Below are positions 35,516-44,243 of a stretch of DNA of 64,000 nucleotides, in pieces. The notes beneath the pieces are model-generated. The model saw only the letters and a program-made list of their open reading frames with translations, had not been told where the DNA came from and did not search any database. Location: assembly GCF_019345465.1 (NCBI RefSeq), contig NZ_JAHKRC010000002.1, forward strand, positions 124,001-188,000, read 5' to 3'. Within the stretch, counting starts at the first letter, position 1. Each line of letters starts with the position of its first letter. Position numbers and translations under genes: made by a program. This DNA comes from Pseudomonas sp. NKUCC02_KPG (GTDB lineage: Bacteria > Pseudomonadota > Gammaproteobacteria > Pseudomonadales > Pseudomonadaceae).

Positions 35516-36111
35516 GCCACGCCCTGGCCGAGCACGACCGCATGATCGCCGGGGTGGTCAAGAGTTGCTATGTGGTTGCTCTGGATCTGACGGTCAGGCC
35601 ACCGGTGTGCCGGGTGTCTGACGGCGAGTGGGTCAGCGCCTGGGTACGCTGGCACAGTCAGGCGGCAGGTAAGGCGCGACACTGGCGGGTACCCAGCATG
35701 GGCGAGCAGGGCGCTCTGCTTAGCCCGAGCGGCGACGTGTCACAAGGCACCTTTGTGCCGGGCTTGTTTGGTGATGCCGGCCCCGCCCCGGATAACCGTG
35801 ATCACGTCGAACGCTGGTTGTTCGACGATGGCGGGTCGCTGACCTATGACTGGCAGGCCCACAGTTACAGCATTGTGCTGCCGACCGGCTCGGTGGATAT
35901 CAAGGTTGGTGGTTCATCGGCGACAGTGGCGGATAGCACCATATTGGTGACGTCTGGGCATATCACTCTGGATGGTCCTTCGCTGCTCAAGGGGGATGTG
36001 CAGATTGACGGGAACGTCTTGATCAACGGCGCGTTGCACGCAACGGCTGATATCAGCACCGATGGAGCGCTGATCGATGTTGCCGGAAACTCGAACCACC
36101 ACACGCATTAA
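35512..36111 (+). CDS. Baseplate assembly protein V (tail spike)
   Basis: A 199-residue P2 gpV-like protein starting at GTG 35512. An OB-like N-terminal domain (RHWRVPSMGEQGALLSPSGD) is followed by a beta-helix spike (SITLDGPSLLKGDVQIDGNV-like repeats), and the end HHTH resembles the His-rich metal tip of contractile spikes. It should pierce the outer membrane. Confidence 0.88.
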   Translation: MSHALAEHDRMIAGVVKSCYVVALDLTVRPPVCRVSDGEWVSAWVRWHSQAAGKARHWRVPSMGEQGALLSPSGDVSQGTFVPGLFGDAGPAPDNRDHVERWLFDDGGSLTYDWQAHSYSIVLPTGSVDIKVGGSSATVADSTILVTSGHITLDGPSLLKGDVQIDGNVLINGALHATADISTDGALIDVAGNSNHHTH

Positions 36112-36127
36112 GACCAACCTTCAACTA

Positions 36128-36150
36128 ACCCGTTCTATGCGGGCTTTTTT
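36128..36150 (+). terminator. Short hairpin with T-run after gene V
   Basis: CCCG pairs with CGGG around a 7-base loop, then CTTTTTT. The stem is only 4 bp, so it is a weak terminator or attenuator. Confidence 0.5.
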
Positions 36151-36166
36151 CTGCCTGGAGAAAACG

Positions 36167-36361
36167 ATGACGAGCAAACCCCTCTCGATCGACAAGCCTG
36201 TCAGCCCGGTCGTTTACCGTGATCGGGCCTTTATTTCTCGCACTCTGGTGATGAGCGACAGCCGCCTGCTGCAGGTCAGCAAGCACCACGTCGAGGCGCC
36301 GGACGCCGACGCGCAAGCCTTTCTCGACAAACACCCTGATTTAGAGCGTCTGCCGGAGTAG
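36167..36361 (+). CDS. Small phage tail-region protein (64 aa)
   Basis: From ATG 36167 after CTGGAGA. The product (TSKPLSIDKPVSPVVYRDRA, then SDSRLLQVSKHHVEAPDADA) is of unknown function. Similar small frames sit between gpV and gpW in related prophages. An upstream in-frame start at 36077 lies inside gene V and is rejected. Confidence 0.65.
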   Translation: MTSKPLSIDKPVSPVVYRDRAFISRTLVMSDSRLLQVSKHHVEAPDADAQAFLDKHPDLERLPE

Positions 36362-36365
36362 TCCC

Positions 36366-36692
36366 ATGATCGGAATGGACCGCCGTACCGGGCTGCCTAT
36401 CTCAGGCGTTAAGCACCTGAGGCAGTCCATTGAAGATATTTTGACCACGCCGTTGGGGTCCCGGCTGATGCGCCCGGAATACGGCAGCACAATCCGGCGC
36501 TTTGTCGATCTGCCCGTCAGTGAGGGCTGGAAAAGCGCTGTGCAGGCTGAGGCCGCCCGCGCCCTGAAACGCTGGGAGCCGCGTCTTGAACTGACGCAGG
36601 TTCAAGTCCTATCCGTTCTTGATGGGCGCATCACTTTTCGCCTGTCGGGTATCTACAAGGGCGATAGCCAGCTATTGGAAGTGAACGTATGA
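36366..36692 (+). CDS. Baseplate assembly protein W (gp25-like)
   Basis: A 108-residue wedge protein. LRQSIEDILTTPLGSRLMRP and the EYGSTIRRFVDLP stretch are the family signature (gp25/GPW). It overlaps gene J by 4 bases. In contractile tails and type VI secretion, this protein anchors the sheath start. Confidence 0.92.
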   Translation: MIGMDRRTGLPISGVKHLRQSIEDILTTPLGSRLMRPEYGSTIRRFVDLPVSEGWKSAVQAEAARALKRWEPRLELTQVQVLSVLDGRITFRLSGIYKGDSQLLEVNV

Positions 36693-37579
36693 GCACCCTT
36701 GACCTGTCCCGTTTACCGGCCCCGCTTGTACTGGAACCACTGGATTTTGAGGCGCTGTATCAGGAAGCGCTGACCGACTTTCGCGCCTTGATGGGGGGCA
36801 ACTGGTCGGCAGCGCTGGAGTCCGATCCGGTGGTCAAGCTGCTGGAAAAGGCCGCTTACGACAAGATGATGGGGCGGGCGCGCATCAACGATGCGGCCAA
36901 GGCGCTGCTGTTGGCCTTCGCCCGGGACAGCGATCTGGATCACCTGGCGGCCAACTACAACGTGCAACGGCTGTTGGTAGTCGCCGCTGATCCTGGTGCG
37001 GTGCCGCCGATTGAGGCGCAGTACGAGTCGGACGATTCACTGGTGGAGCGCACGCTGTTTGCGTTTGAGGGCCTATCGATTGCAGGCCCTCGGGATGCCT
37101 ACGTGTTTCACGCCATGTCGGCCGATGGTCGGGTGGCGGATGCCCGAGTCGTCAGCCCAAGCCCGGCCATTGTTGAGGTCAGTATTCTTAGCCGGATTGG
37201 CGATGGCGTGGCGTCTGAGGATTTGCTTGAAGTGGTGCGGGTGGCCCTCAGTGATGAGGATGTGCGGCCGTTAGGCGACCGCGTGATCGTCCAGTCCGCC
37301 GGTCTGATCGACTACCGGATCGAGGCTGTTTTGTACCTCTACCCGGGCCCGGAGATTGAGCTGATCCTGGCTGAAGCCCGGTCGTCCCTGGATCGCTACA
37401 TCAACACCCAGCGCCGCTTGGGGCGGGATATCCGTCGATCGGCTATCCATGCCGCCTTGCATGCGTCGCGGGTGCAGCACGTGGAGCTGATCCACCCGGT
37501 TGAGGATGTGGTGGTGCTGGACCATCAGGCCGCCAATTGCACGGGCTTTAGCGTAGCGTTCGGTGGCACCGATGAGTGA
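36689..37579 (+). CDS. Baseplate assembly protein J
   Basis: A 296-residue P2 gpJ-family wedge protein: LDFEALYQEALTDFRALMGG, then DPVVKLLEKAAYDKMMGRAR and AAKALLLAFARDSDLDHLAA, all typical. It overlaps gene I by 8 bases and is the bridge between sheath wedge and fibres. Confidence 0.93.
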   Translation: MSTLDLSRLPAPLVLEPLDFEALYQEALTDFRALMGGNWSAALESDPVVKLLEKAAYDKMMGRARINDAAKALLLAFARDSDLDHLAANYNVQRLLVVAADPGAVPPIEAQYESDDSLVERTLFAFEGLSIAGPRDAYVFHAMSADGRVADARVVSPSPAIVEVSILSRIGDGVASEDLLEVVRVALSDEDVRPLGDRVIVQSAGLIDYRIEAVLYLYPGPEIELILAEARSSLDRYINTQRRLGRDIRRSAIHAALHASRVQHVELIHPVEDVVVLDHQAANCTGFSVAFGGTDE

Positions 37580-38375
37580 TGCCAGCCTGTTGCCGTCGAA
37601 TCGCACGACGCTGGAGCAGGCGCTGGCTCTGGTGTCGATGGAAAACCCGGATTTGCCGAACGTCCTTCGCCGCATGAACTCACCGGACACCTGTCCTGTG
37701 GAGTTGCTGCCCTGGCTGGCCATTCAACGCAGTGTCGATCGCTGGGACCCTGACTGGTCGGAAGCGATCAAGCGCAAGGTGATTAAAGACTCTTTCAAGA
37801 TCCACAAGCGTAAGGGCACCGTGGGCGCGTTGAAGCGGGTGGCCGAGTCCCTGGGCTACGTCATTGACGTGGAAGAGTGGTGGCAGACCCTACCTGAACG
37901 CGAGCCGGGCACCTATGCGCTGAAGGTCGAGGTTCGGGATAGCGGCTTCACCGAGAAAGTGTGCCAGGAGCTGATCCGGCTTATTGAGGACACCAAGCCG
38001 GTCAGTCGGCACATGAATCTCCTGCGCATCAGCCTGGAAACAACCAGCACCCTGCGGTTCGGTGCCTGTGTTGTAGAGGGTGAAGTCACCACGATTTACC
38101 CGTTACAAGTCACGTTGATGGACCTCACCTGCGCAGTTCGAGAGGCGGCGAACATTGCCATGACCGCCGAAGACACCACGCTTTACCCGCTTCAACCCAC
38201 ATTGCTGGAACAACACGCCTACCCCGCCAAAGAGGCGGCTGGCAGTGCTTACAGCGAGCAAACCACAATCCACCCCTTGCAGGTCACTGAGCTGGAGCAA
38301 CAGGCCGAACCGGCCTGCCAGTCCATCACCGCAGACGCGGGGGAGTTAACCACTATTTACCCGTTGGAGGCGTGA
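37572..38375 (+). CDS. Tail protein I with a tandem-repeat C-terminal extension
   Basis: The first part of about 165 residues is P2 gpI (LLPWLAIQRSVDRWDPDWSE, KRKGTVGALKRVAESLGY), which links baseplate to fibre. About 95 more residues follow, made of an exactly 29-residue repeat beginning TTIYPLQVT, TTLYPLQPT, TTIHPLQVT and a last partial TTIYPLEA. The repeats lie at 38091, 38178, 38265 and 38352. Total length is 267, longer than the usual gpI. ATG 37572 is preferred to GTG 37563. Confidence 0.85.
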   Translation: MSDASLLPSNRTTLEQALALVSMENPDLPNVLRRMNSPDTCPVELLPWLAIQRSVDRWDPDWSEAIKRKVIKDSFKIHKRKGTVGALKRVAESLGYVIDVEEWWQTLPEREPGTYALKVEVRDSGFTEKVCQELIRLIEDTKPVSRHMNLLRISLETTSTLRFGACVVEGEVTTIYPLQVTLMDLTCAVREAANIAMTAEDTTLYPLQPTLLEQHAYPAKEAAGSAYSEQTTIHPLQVTELEQQAEPACQSITADAGELTTIYPLEA

Positions 38376-40594
38376 TGGCAGCGCAAGAGTTCTACACGAT
38401 TTTGACCAAGGCCGGCATGCAATATGAAGCCGCCTGCAAGGCCTCAGGCAAGCCGATCAAACTGGTAAAAATGAGCGTGGGTGACGGCAATGGAGCCACC
38501 TACAACCCAGTCGATACGCAAGTTGCCTTGAGGCGAACGGTCTGGGAAGGCAACTTCAGCAACCTGTATCAAGACAAAACGAACACGGCCTGGCTGGTGG
38601 TCGAAGCGATTATCCCCCAAAGCGTGGGAGGGTTCTGGATTCGTGAGGTTGCTGTCTGGACAGACACGGGTGTGCTGTACGCCATCGGCAAATACCCTGA
38701 ATCGTTCAAGCCGCTGATTGCCTCCGGTGCTGGGCGCGAAGTCAACATTCGCACGATTTTCACCACCAGTAATGCCGACAACGTGACGCTGGTGCTCGAC
38801 GGATCGGTCATTCAGGCAACCCGGGCCTGGGTGAAGGATTTTGTTGAGGTCGAGCTGACCAAGATCAAGGGTGATCTGTCGGGGGAGCACCCCGAGGGGG
38901 AGTCGTATAACTTCCCGCTGACCAACTTCATCGAAACCGACTGGATGCTGGAGTCGAGCCAAGCGGAATGCTTCGCTGAAATTTTTCGTCACATGGGCCA
39001 GTCGGGGGTGCTTGGCAGCCGGCAGTATGGTCGCGGCGGCACCGAGGCTTTTAACCGGACGTTCGATAACGCCTATGCGGCGATCAACCTGCATAACCAT
39101 CCGAACCTGCTGGCGACGGCGGGCCTGGGTGAAATTGCGGTGCTGATGAATGGCCAGTACCTGCGCACGCGGCACAATGATTATCGCCTGCGCCAGGCTG
39201 TACAGGGCGCGTACTTGGCCATGGCGGATGTACCTCCGCCGGCAACTCCTGCGAGCGTCAATGCACCCCCTGCAGTGGCGGACAAGGTCGCGGAAATGCG
39301 CAAGTATTTCGAGGCGTTCGCTGCGAGAGACATCAGCATTCGCGATTACCGTCCGCACTTTCGCTGGACGCTCTCAGTGCTGGAAATCTGGCCGGAGCTG
39401 TTAACCGGGGATGTCACCGACACATTCGACTCTTTCCGCCACCATGAAGAGGTGTCCGATTATCTGCAGTTGCTAAATCGGACGCTGATGCTCAATTCTG
39501 CCGGTCACAGCATGACGGGCGAGAACGGGAGCTATATACCTGGCTCGGTCCGGAAGATCAGCGCAAAAGGTCAGCCGCAGTTTGTGGCGTGGCGCTATCG
39601 GATTACCGCGAATGATGTCGGTTCGATTGGCGATTATCCGGTTGAAAAATTGCTGACCCCGTTGGATCTGCCGATTCAGCGTTGGAACTTCAACTGGAAC
39701 GCCCAGCAGTTGGCAAACACGCGAAGTGCGCGCTGGAGGGTTAACCGCGATCTGTCGGAGGACCCGCACTGGGGCGGTTATACGGACTCGGCGACGATCG
39801 ATCTGCTGGATGAGCTAATGGCGAAGGTGCCGGGGCTCAATGGCGTAGGCACCAACATCGCCGAGAAATACACCGATGCCGGCGTGCAAACGCAAATGGC
39901 GGAGTGGGGCAAGCCTGGCGTTCTGCTCAATGCCGCCAACTACAACCGCCGTTATGGCAGCTCGACCAATGCCAGTGGTCGCTCCAAGGTCATCCGTGGC
40001 TACAACGACCCTATGCTGTTTGTGGCAGCCAATACCCGGCCTGAGGTCGCGGCGTTTACCGATGGGGCAGAAAGTTACCGTCGCAGCTATGCCATTCCCC
40101 TGGAGTTGATTCTGCGCACGCCGCTGGAGAGCTGGAACCCCTACGGCATTAAGACCGTGGTGGGTGGTACGGGCGATGGTTTGAGCGCCGCAACGGCTTA
40201 TAACGGCCGCAATGACTCGTCTCGTCACTACCTGACGCCCGCGGAATTGTTCGCGGGGGCTGTGGCTGATCCTGATCCTGCGGATACCGGTGCAACGCCG
40301 CGGTGGATGTTGGATGGTGGCGGTGTGGCGCGTTCTGTCAGGGCATCGGGCCTGTACTCGGTTTTGCCCGCCATTGAGGGCGCTGGCTCGCTTCGCCTGC
40401 GTTTTCCGATTTATCCGATGTATCACGAAGGTAGTTGGGCAGCGGCGCAAATAGAAGCGGTGGCGGCGGACTATGGCGTCAATTTGCTGCAAACCCAGCG
40501 AGCCCTTCTTAATGAAAAGGATCGCTCTGAAAGTATTGAGCGTCGTTTACAAGTTATTGAAGGGCGGCTTGGTCAACAAGACCTTAAAAAATAA
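38375..40594 (+). CDS. Tail fibre protein
   Basis: A 739-residue fibre. The N-terminal part (EFYTILTKAGMQYEAACKAS, then FWIREVAVWTDTGVLYAIGK) is the phage-tail-fibre/collar domain that binds gpI. The rest is not recognisable and should include the receptor-binding part. There is no chaperone-like coiled-coil until the end (NEKDRSESIERRLQVIEGRL). It should set host range together with the next gene. Confidence 0.88.
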   Translation: MAAQEFYTILTKAGMQYEAACKASGKPIKLVKMSVGDGNGATYNPVDTQVALRRTVWEGNFSNLYQDKTNTAWLVVEAIIPQSVGGFWIREVAVWTDTGVLYAIGKYPESFKPLIASGAGREVNIRTIFTTSNADNVTLVLDGSVIQATRAWVKDFVEVELTKIKGDLSGEHPEGESYNFPLTNFIETDWMLESSQAECFAEIFRHMGQSGVLGSRQYGRGGTEAFNRTFDNAYAAINLHNHPNLLATAGLGEIAVLMNGQYLRTRHNDYRLRQAVQGAYLAMADVPPPATPASVNAPPAVADKVAEMRKYFEAFAARDISIRDYRPHFRWTLSVLEIWPELLTGDVTDTFDSFRHHEEVSDYLQLLNRTLMLNSAGHSMTGENGSYIPGSVRKISAKGQPQFVAWRYRITANDVGSIGDYPVEKLLTPLDLPIQRWNFNWNAQQLANTRSARWRVNRDLSEDPHWGGYTDSATIDLLDELMAKVPGLNGVGTNIAEKYTDAGVQTQMAEWGKPGVLLNAANYNRRYGSSTNASGRSKVIRGYNDPMLFVAANTRPEVAAFTDGAESYRRSYAIPLELILRTPLESWNPYGIKTVVGGTGDGLSAATAYNGRNDSSRHYLTPAELFAGAVADPDPADTGATPRWMLDGGGVARSVRASGLYSVLPAIEGAGSLRLRFPIYPMYHEGSWAAAQIEAVAADYGVNLLQTQRALLNEKDRSESIERRLQVIEGRLGQQDLKK

Positions 40595-40619
40595 ACAGGG
40601 TTGTTAGGAGAGTTATCAG

Positions 40620-41429
40620 ATGGGTATGTCGCAACTTATTAACGAAGCCTCTGGCTTGTTGGCATCCTTCACTGCGGAGAAAAATAAAGTTACTGCTGCG
40701 GTGGCGGCGGCTTTGTCAGCGATTTCGATGAGTCGATATTATTATGTCGATGCTGTACTGGGTAACGATGATAATTCAGGCACTTCTGCTGCGCCTTTTA
40801 AAACTATCAAAAAGGCTGTTGATACTATTCCTGTAGGGGGTAGCGGAAGTGTTGAGTTGATTCCGGATCAGGCACATATTATTCCTTATGGGAAAAATAT
40901 CGAGCTGATCAATAAGCGTGTAGCAATTGTTGGGAAAGTAGACAAGGCCAAGCCGTCAATTACCAATGAATCGGTTTATGTGCCGGCGACCAATGGGGTT
41001 GCTAGTTCTGGGTTCGTGCTGAGAAACTCTATTTTGCTGTTCTCGTACATAAAGCTAAAAACGTCTGATCGCCCGGAGGGGTATCCTGACGTTCAGTCAA
41101 ATGGCTCTGGAATCATCGTCCGTCAAGACCTGACTAGTGGTTATGTGGCGGTATTTGTCTGCGATGTGGAACTTGGTCAGACGTCATTTCTACGTCTTCC
41201 AAATGGCGGTTCTGATATTAACTTTTCGGCCTATAGTGTCGTAATCAGCACGCCTGGTACAGGTAAGTTAGTTGACCTCGATAGTGGAGTGCCGATCAAG
41301 GCGTCCTTTGCTACGATGACCTTGCCTGCGGGCGTAAAGTTGGGTGATTTGATCGGTAATATCGTTCGTGACATTAACGGTAATCCAATCAATATTTTGT
41401 GCAACGTGCCGCTGCCAGCGACGGTTTAA
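40620..41429 (+). CDS. Second tail fibre/spike protein with beta-helix start
   Basis: A 269-residue protein after AGGAGAG. It has a helical head (MSQLINEASGLLASFTAEKN) and then SRYYYVDAVLGNDDNSGTSA-APFKTIKKAVD, the opening pattern of right-handed beta-helix surface proteins such as tailspikes. Base composition is more AT-rich than the flanking genes, a usual sign of recently exchanged receptor-binding genes. A glycan-degrading activity is possible but no active site was seen. Confidence 0.7.
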   Translation: MGMSQLINEASGLLASFTAEKNKVTAAVAAALSAISMSRYYYVDAVLGNDDNSGTSAAPFKTIKKAVDTIPVGGSGSVELIPDQAHIIPYGKNIELINKRVAIVGKVDKAKPSITNESVYVPATNGVASSGFVLRNSILLFSYIKLKTSDRPEGYPDVQSNGSGIIVRQDLTSGYVAVFVCDVELGQTSFLRLPNGGSDINFSAYSVVISTPGTGKLVDLDSGVPIKASFATMTLPAGVKLGDLIGNIVRDINGNPINILCNVPLPATV

Positions 41430-41441
41430 GGAGAGAAAGTT

Positions 41442-41942
41442 ATGGGAGAGATTATTCGAGAATTATCGGGCGATGTGCTTTTGAGCTTTGAATACAACGG
41501 CGCTTCTTACGAGGCCTGGCCGTTGGCTAAGGCTGTCGAAATGGGCGTGCCTGCCATGGTTCTGGCCGGTGCTCTCAAGCCTGGCGCGTTGGTGGCCATT
41601 GATGCGGCGGCGAGTACAGCGCGCGGCCGCTACCTGACTTCGGGTATCGGCCAAGACTCGACGTATTTGGCGAAGGCCAGCGAGGCCGAGGCTTTCTTGC
41701 AGGCCGGCAGCCCGGCTGATGCTTCCGCTTATTTTCTGCTGAAGCCTGAGGCCGAAGCCCGTGGCATCACGGTCTCCGCTCTGGCGTCGGAAGTCATCGC
41801 GGCCAGGGATGCGTGGCATCAGGTAGCAGGGGAAATCGAAGGCGTCCGCATCAGTGGTAAAGCCCTGGTAACCAACGCCGGGACAGCGGACGAAGTGCAG
41901 GCTGCAAGCGCTCAGGTGATCGAGCGTCTCGCTGCCCTATAG
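41442..41942 (+). CDS. Phage tail-region hypothetical protein (166 aa)
   Basis: Begins MGEIIRELSGDVLLSFEYNG. The second half (ASEVIAARDAWHQVAGEIEG) resembles fibre-assembly or DUF4376-like tail proteins, which usually follow fibre genes. GGAGAG precedes the start. Probably a fibre chaperone; not certain. Confidence 0.6.
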   Translation: MGEIIRELSGDVLLSFEYNGASYEAWPLAKAVEMGVPAMVLAGALKPGALVAIDAAASTARGRYLTSGIGQDSTYLAKASEAEAFLQAGSPADASAYFLLKPEAEARGITVSALASEVIAARDAWHQVAGEIEGVRISGKALVTNAGTADEVQAASAQVIERLAAL

Positions 41943-41960
41943 CCACTGCACTGTTGAGCA

Positions 41961-41990
41961 CACAAAGTCGCGAAAGCGGTTTTTTTTGTG
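41961..41990 (+). terminator. Terminator after the fibre module
   Basis: A GAAA-loop hairpin (CGC/GCG) extended by CACAAA...TTTGTG pairing and containing eight consecutive Ts. It ends the fibre-gene transcript. Confidence 0.65.
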
Positions 41991-42063
41991 CCGGGATAAA
42001 AATCTGACCCGCAAAAACTCCACCGTGGTTATCCCTTAAGCCCCCGTTTTACTGCTTTACCGC

Positions 42064-42086
42064 AACCGCCTATAGGGCGGTTTTTT
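42064..42086 (+). terminator. Terminator-like hairpin before the sheath gene
   Basis: AACCGCC pairs with GGCGGTT around TATAG, followed by TTTT. Together with the previous one it separates fibre genes from the sheath/tube operon. Confidence 0.75.
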
Positions 42087-42105
42087 CGTTTCTATGGAGA
42101 AAACC

Positions 42106-43269
42106 ATGAGTTCTACCGACTTCTTTCACGGCATTACCGTGGCCCTGGTCGAGACCGGCGCCCGTGTCATCGCGCTGCCTTCGTCCTCGATCATCGGCCT
42201 GGTCGATACCTTCGCCCCGGGGCTGGGTCTGGTGGAGTCCAACGTACCCACTTTGCTGACCCGTGAGAGCGAAGCGGTGGCTGCGTTCGGCGCTGACTCG
42301 TCCATCACCCGGGCCTGTAAGGCTATTTTCAATCAGTCGGCAGCGGCGATTGTGGCTGTAGGCGTGCCGATCGGCACCGAGGCCGCAGCACTCACCAGCT
42401 CGATCATTGGCGGTGTGGCGGCGGACGGCAAGCGCACCGGCATGCAGGCGTTGCTCGATGGCAAAAGCCTGTTCAACCTGCAGCCGCGGTTGGTCATTGC
42501 ACCCAAGCACAGCGCCACGGAAGCGGTGGCCACCGCGATGGATGTACTGGCCGGCAAGCTAAAGGCCATCGGCATCATCGACGGTCCAAACACCACCGAC
42601 GAGGCCGCGATCGCCTACGCCGAAAACTTCGGCTCTAAGCGCCTGTTTATGGTTGATCCGGCGGTCAAACAGTGGAGCACCACCCTCAACGGTGACGTAT
42701 CGGTGCCAGGTTCGGCTATCGCTGCAGGCCTGTTCGCGCAAACGGATTCGCGCTTTGGTTTCTGGTCGTCACCATCGAACAAGGAAATTGCTGGCATCAC
42801 CGGCACGGTGCGCCCAGTCGAGTACCTGGACGGCGACAAGACCTGCCGCGCCAACCTGCTCAACGGCGCCAATATCACCACCATCATCCGTGACGGGGGC
42901 TATCGCCTGTGGGGCAACCGCACCCTGTCGAGTGATGCCAAGTGGGCTTTTGTCACCCGCGTGCGCACCACCGACATGGTGATGGATGCCATTCAGGCGG
43001 GCATGAAATGGGCGGTCGACCGGGGTATCACCAAGACGTACGTCAAGGATGTGACCGAGACGATCAATGCCTTTATGCGTGACCTGAAAGCCCAGGGCGC
43101 GGTGATCAATTTTGAGGTCTACCCCGACCTTGAAAAGACCACTGCCACGCAGATCGAGCAGGGCAAGGTGTACTGGACCATTCGCTTTACCGATGTGCCG
43201 CCGGCGGAAAACCCGATTTTCCAAATCGAGGTCACGAACCAGTGGCTGACTGAAGTTCTGGAAGCCTAA
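42106..43269 (+). CDS. Contractile tail sheath protein
   Basis: A 387-residue P2 FI-type sheath protein: FFHGITVALVETGARVIALP at the start, VEYLDGDKTCRANLLNGANI and GYRLWGNRTLSSDAKWAFV in the middle, and FQIEVTNQWLTEVLEA at the end. ATG 42106 follows TGGAGA. It proves that the tail is contractile. Confidence 0.95.
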   Translation: MSSTDFFHGITVALVETGARVIALPSSSIIGLVDTFAPGLGLVESNVPTLLTRESEAVAAFGADSSITRACKAIFNQSAAAIVAVGVPIGTEAAALTSSIIGGVAADGKRTGMQALLDGKSLFNLQPRLVIAPKHSATEAVATAMDVLAGKLKAIGIIDGPNTTDEAAIAYAENFGSKRLFMVDPAVKQWSTTLNGDVSVPGSAIAAGLFAQTDSRFGFWSSPSNKEIAGITGTVRPVEYLDGDKTCRANLLNGANITTIIRDGGYRLWGNRTLSSDAKWAFVTRVRTTDMVMDAIQAGMKWAVDRGITKTYVKDVTETINAFMRDLKAQGAVINFEVYPDLEKTTATQIEQGKVYWTIRFTDVPPAENPIFQIEVTNQWLTEVLEA

Positions 43270-43280
43270 GGAGGCGTTCA

Positions 43281-43784
43281 ATGATTCCGCAAACCCTGTT
43301 TAACACCAACATGTTTATCGCTGGCCAAAGCCTGCAGGGCGATGTGCCGAGCCTGAGCTTGCCCAAGGTTACGGTGAAAACCGAGGAATATCGCGGCGGC
43401 GGTATGGACGCGCCGGTGGCGATGGACATGGGCCTGGAAAAACTGGAATCCAGCTTTGCCACCAACGGTATTCGCCGCGAGGTACTGAAGTACTTCGGTG
43501 CCTTTGACCAGACGGGTTTCGATGCCTCGTTTCGCGGTGCCTTCAAGGGCCAGAAAGGCGCAGTCACCGCCGTGGTCGCCACCTTGCGTGGTGGTCTGCG
43601 TGAAGTCGACCCGGGCGAGTGGTCGGCCGGGTCCAAGGCCGAGTTCAAGTACGCCGTGGACGTCACTTACTACAAGCTCGAAATCGACGGGCGCGTGATG
43701 TTTGAAATCGATCCGATCAACTGCGTGCGCGTCATTGATGGCGTGGACCAACTGGCTGACGTGCGTAACGCCCTGGGCCTCTAA
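43281..43784 (+). CDS. Tail tube protein (FII family)
   Basis: A 167-residue tube protein, 11 bases after the sheath gene. It contains LFNTNMFIAGQSLQGDVPSL, EYRGGGMDAPVAMDMGLEKL and YYKLEIDGRVMFEIDPINCV, all family-typical. It forms the inner tube around the tape measure. Confidence 0.95.
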   Translation: MIPQTLFNTNMFIAGQSLQGDVPSLSLPKVTVKTEEYRGGGMDAPVAMDMGLEKLESSFATNGIRREVLKYFGAFDQTGFDASFRGAFKGQKGAVTAVVATLRGGLREVDPGEWSAGSKAEFKYAVDVTYYKLEIDGRVMFEIDPINCVRVIDGVDQLADVRNALGL

Positions 43785-43790
43785 GGAAAT

Positions 43791-44111
43791 ATGACAATGA
43801 CTGTTAAAACTCTACCGAGCTGGCTGGAACTGACGGCTGAAGGTGCCACCATCACCTTGCGCAAACCGACCGAGATCAACCAGATCCAAGTCGATCGGAT
43901 CAGCCTGCGTGCCCCAACGGTCAAGGATGTACAGCAAGCCACCGTCCAGTCCGGCGGTGATGCGGAGAAGCGCGAACTGATCTTGTTTGCCTCCCTGACC
44001 GGATCGGGCGACAAGGACATTAGCGCCATGACCATCGTCGACTACAACCGTCTGCAGGCCGGTTATTTTCGCCTGGTCGAAGATGATGAACCTTACGCCT
44101 ACCACGATTAA
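43791..44111 (+). CDS. Tail assembly chaperone (gpE-like)
   Basis: A 106-residue protein (TVKTLPSWLELTAEGATITL, then SLTGSGDKDISAMTIVDYNR) in the place of P2 gpE/Mu gp41, which keeps the tape measure soluble. ATG 43791 or 43797 both possible. Its 3' end overlaps an E'-like frame, as expected for frameshift-coupled chaperones. Confidence 0.8.
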   Translation: MTMTVKTLPSWLELTAEGATITLRKPTEINQIQVDRISLRAPTVKDVQQATVQSGGDAEKRELILFASLTGSGDKDISAMTIVDYNRLQAGYFRLVEDDEPYAYHD

Positions 44112-44208
44112 AGCGGCGGCCAAGTACCTGGCCCGGGAGTTTCACTTCTCGGCCAGTGAGATCGAGGCCATGCCGTTTAACCGCATGCTGTGGTGGCTCA
44201 CGGATTGA
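44083..44208 (+). CDS. Tail assembly chaperone E' (GpE family) frame
   Basis: A 41-residue frame (MMNLTPTTIKAAAKYLAREF, then EIEAMPFNRMLWWLTD) matching the small GpE protein made in P2 as an E+E' frameshift fusion. It overlaps the E gene by 29 bases in the +1 (equal to -2) frame, not the -1 frame of P2. It may also start from its own ATG-ATG. Confidence 0.75.
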   Translation: MMNLTPTTIKAAAKYLAREFHFSASEIEAMPFNRMLWWLTD

Positions 44209-44220
44209 GCTGCCTCCTCC

Positions 44221-44232
44221 GTTACACGTAAC
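44221..44232. repeat. Palindrome GTTACACGTAAC
   Basis: A 12-bp near-palindrome between E' and the tape measure. Its sister GTTACGCGTAAC lies at 47919-47930, also in a gap between tail genes. Confidence 0.6.
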
Positions 44233-44243
44233 AGGGCACTTCT

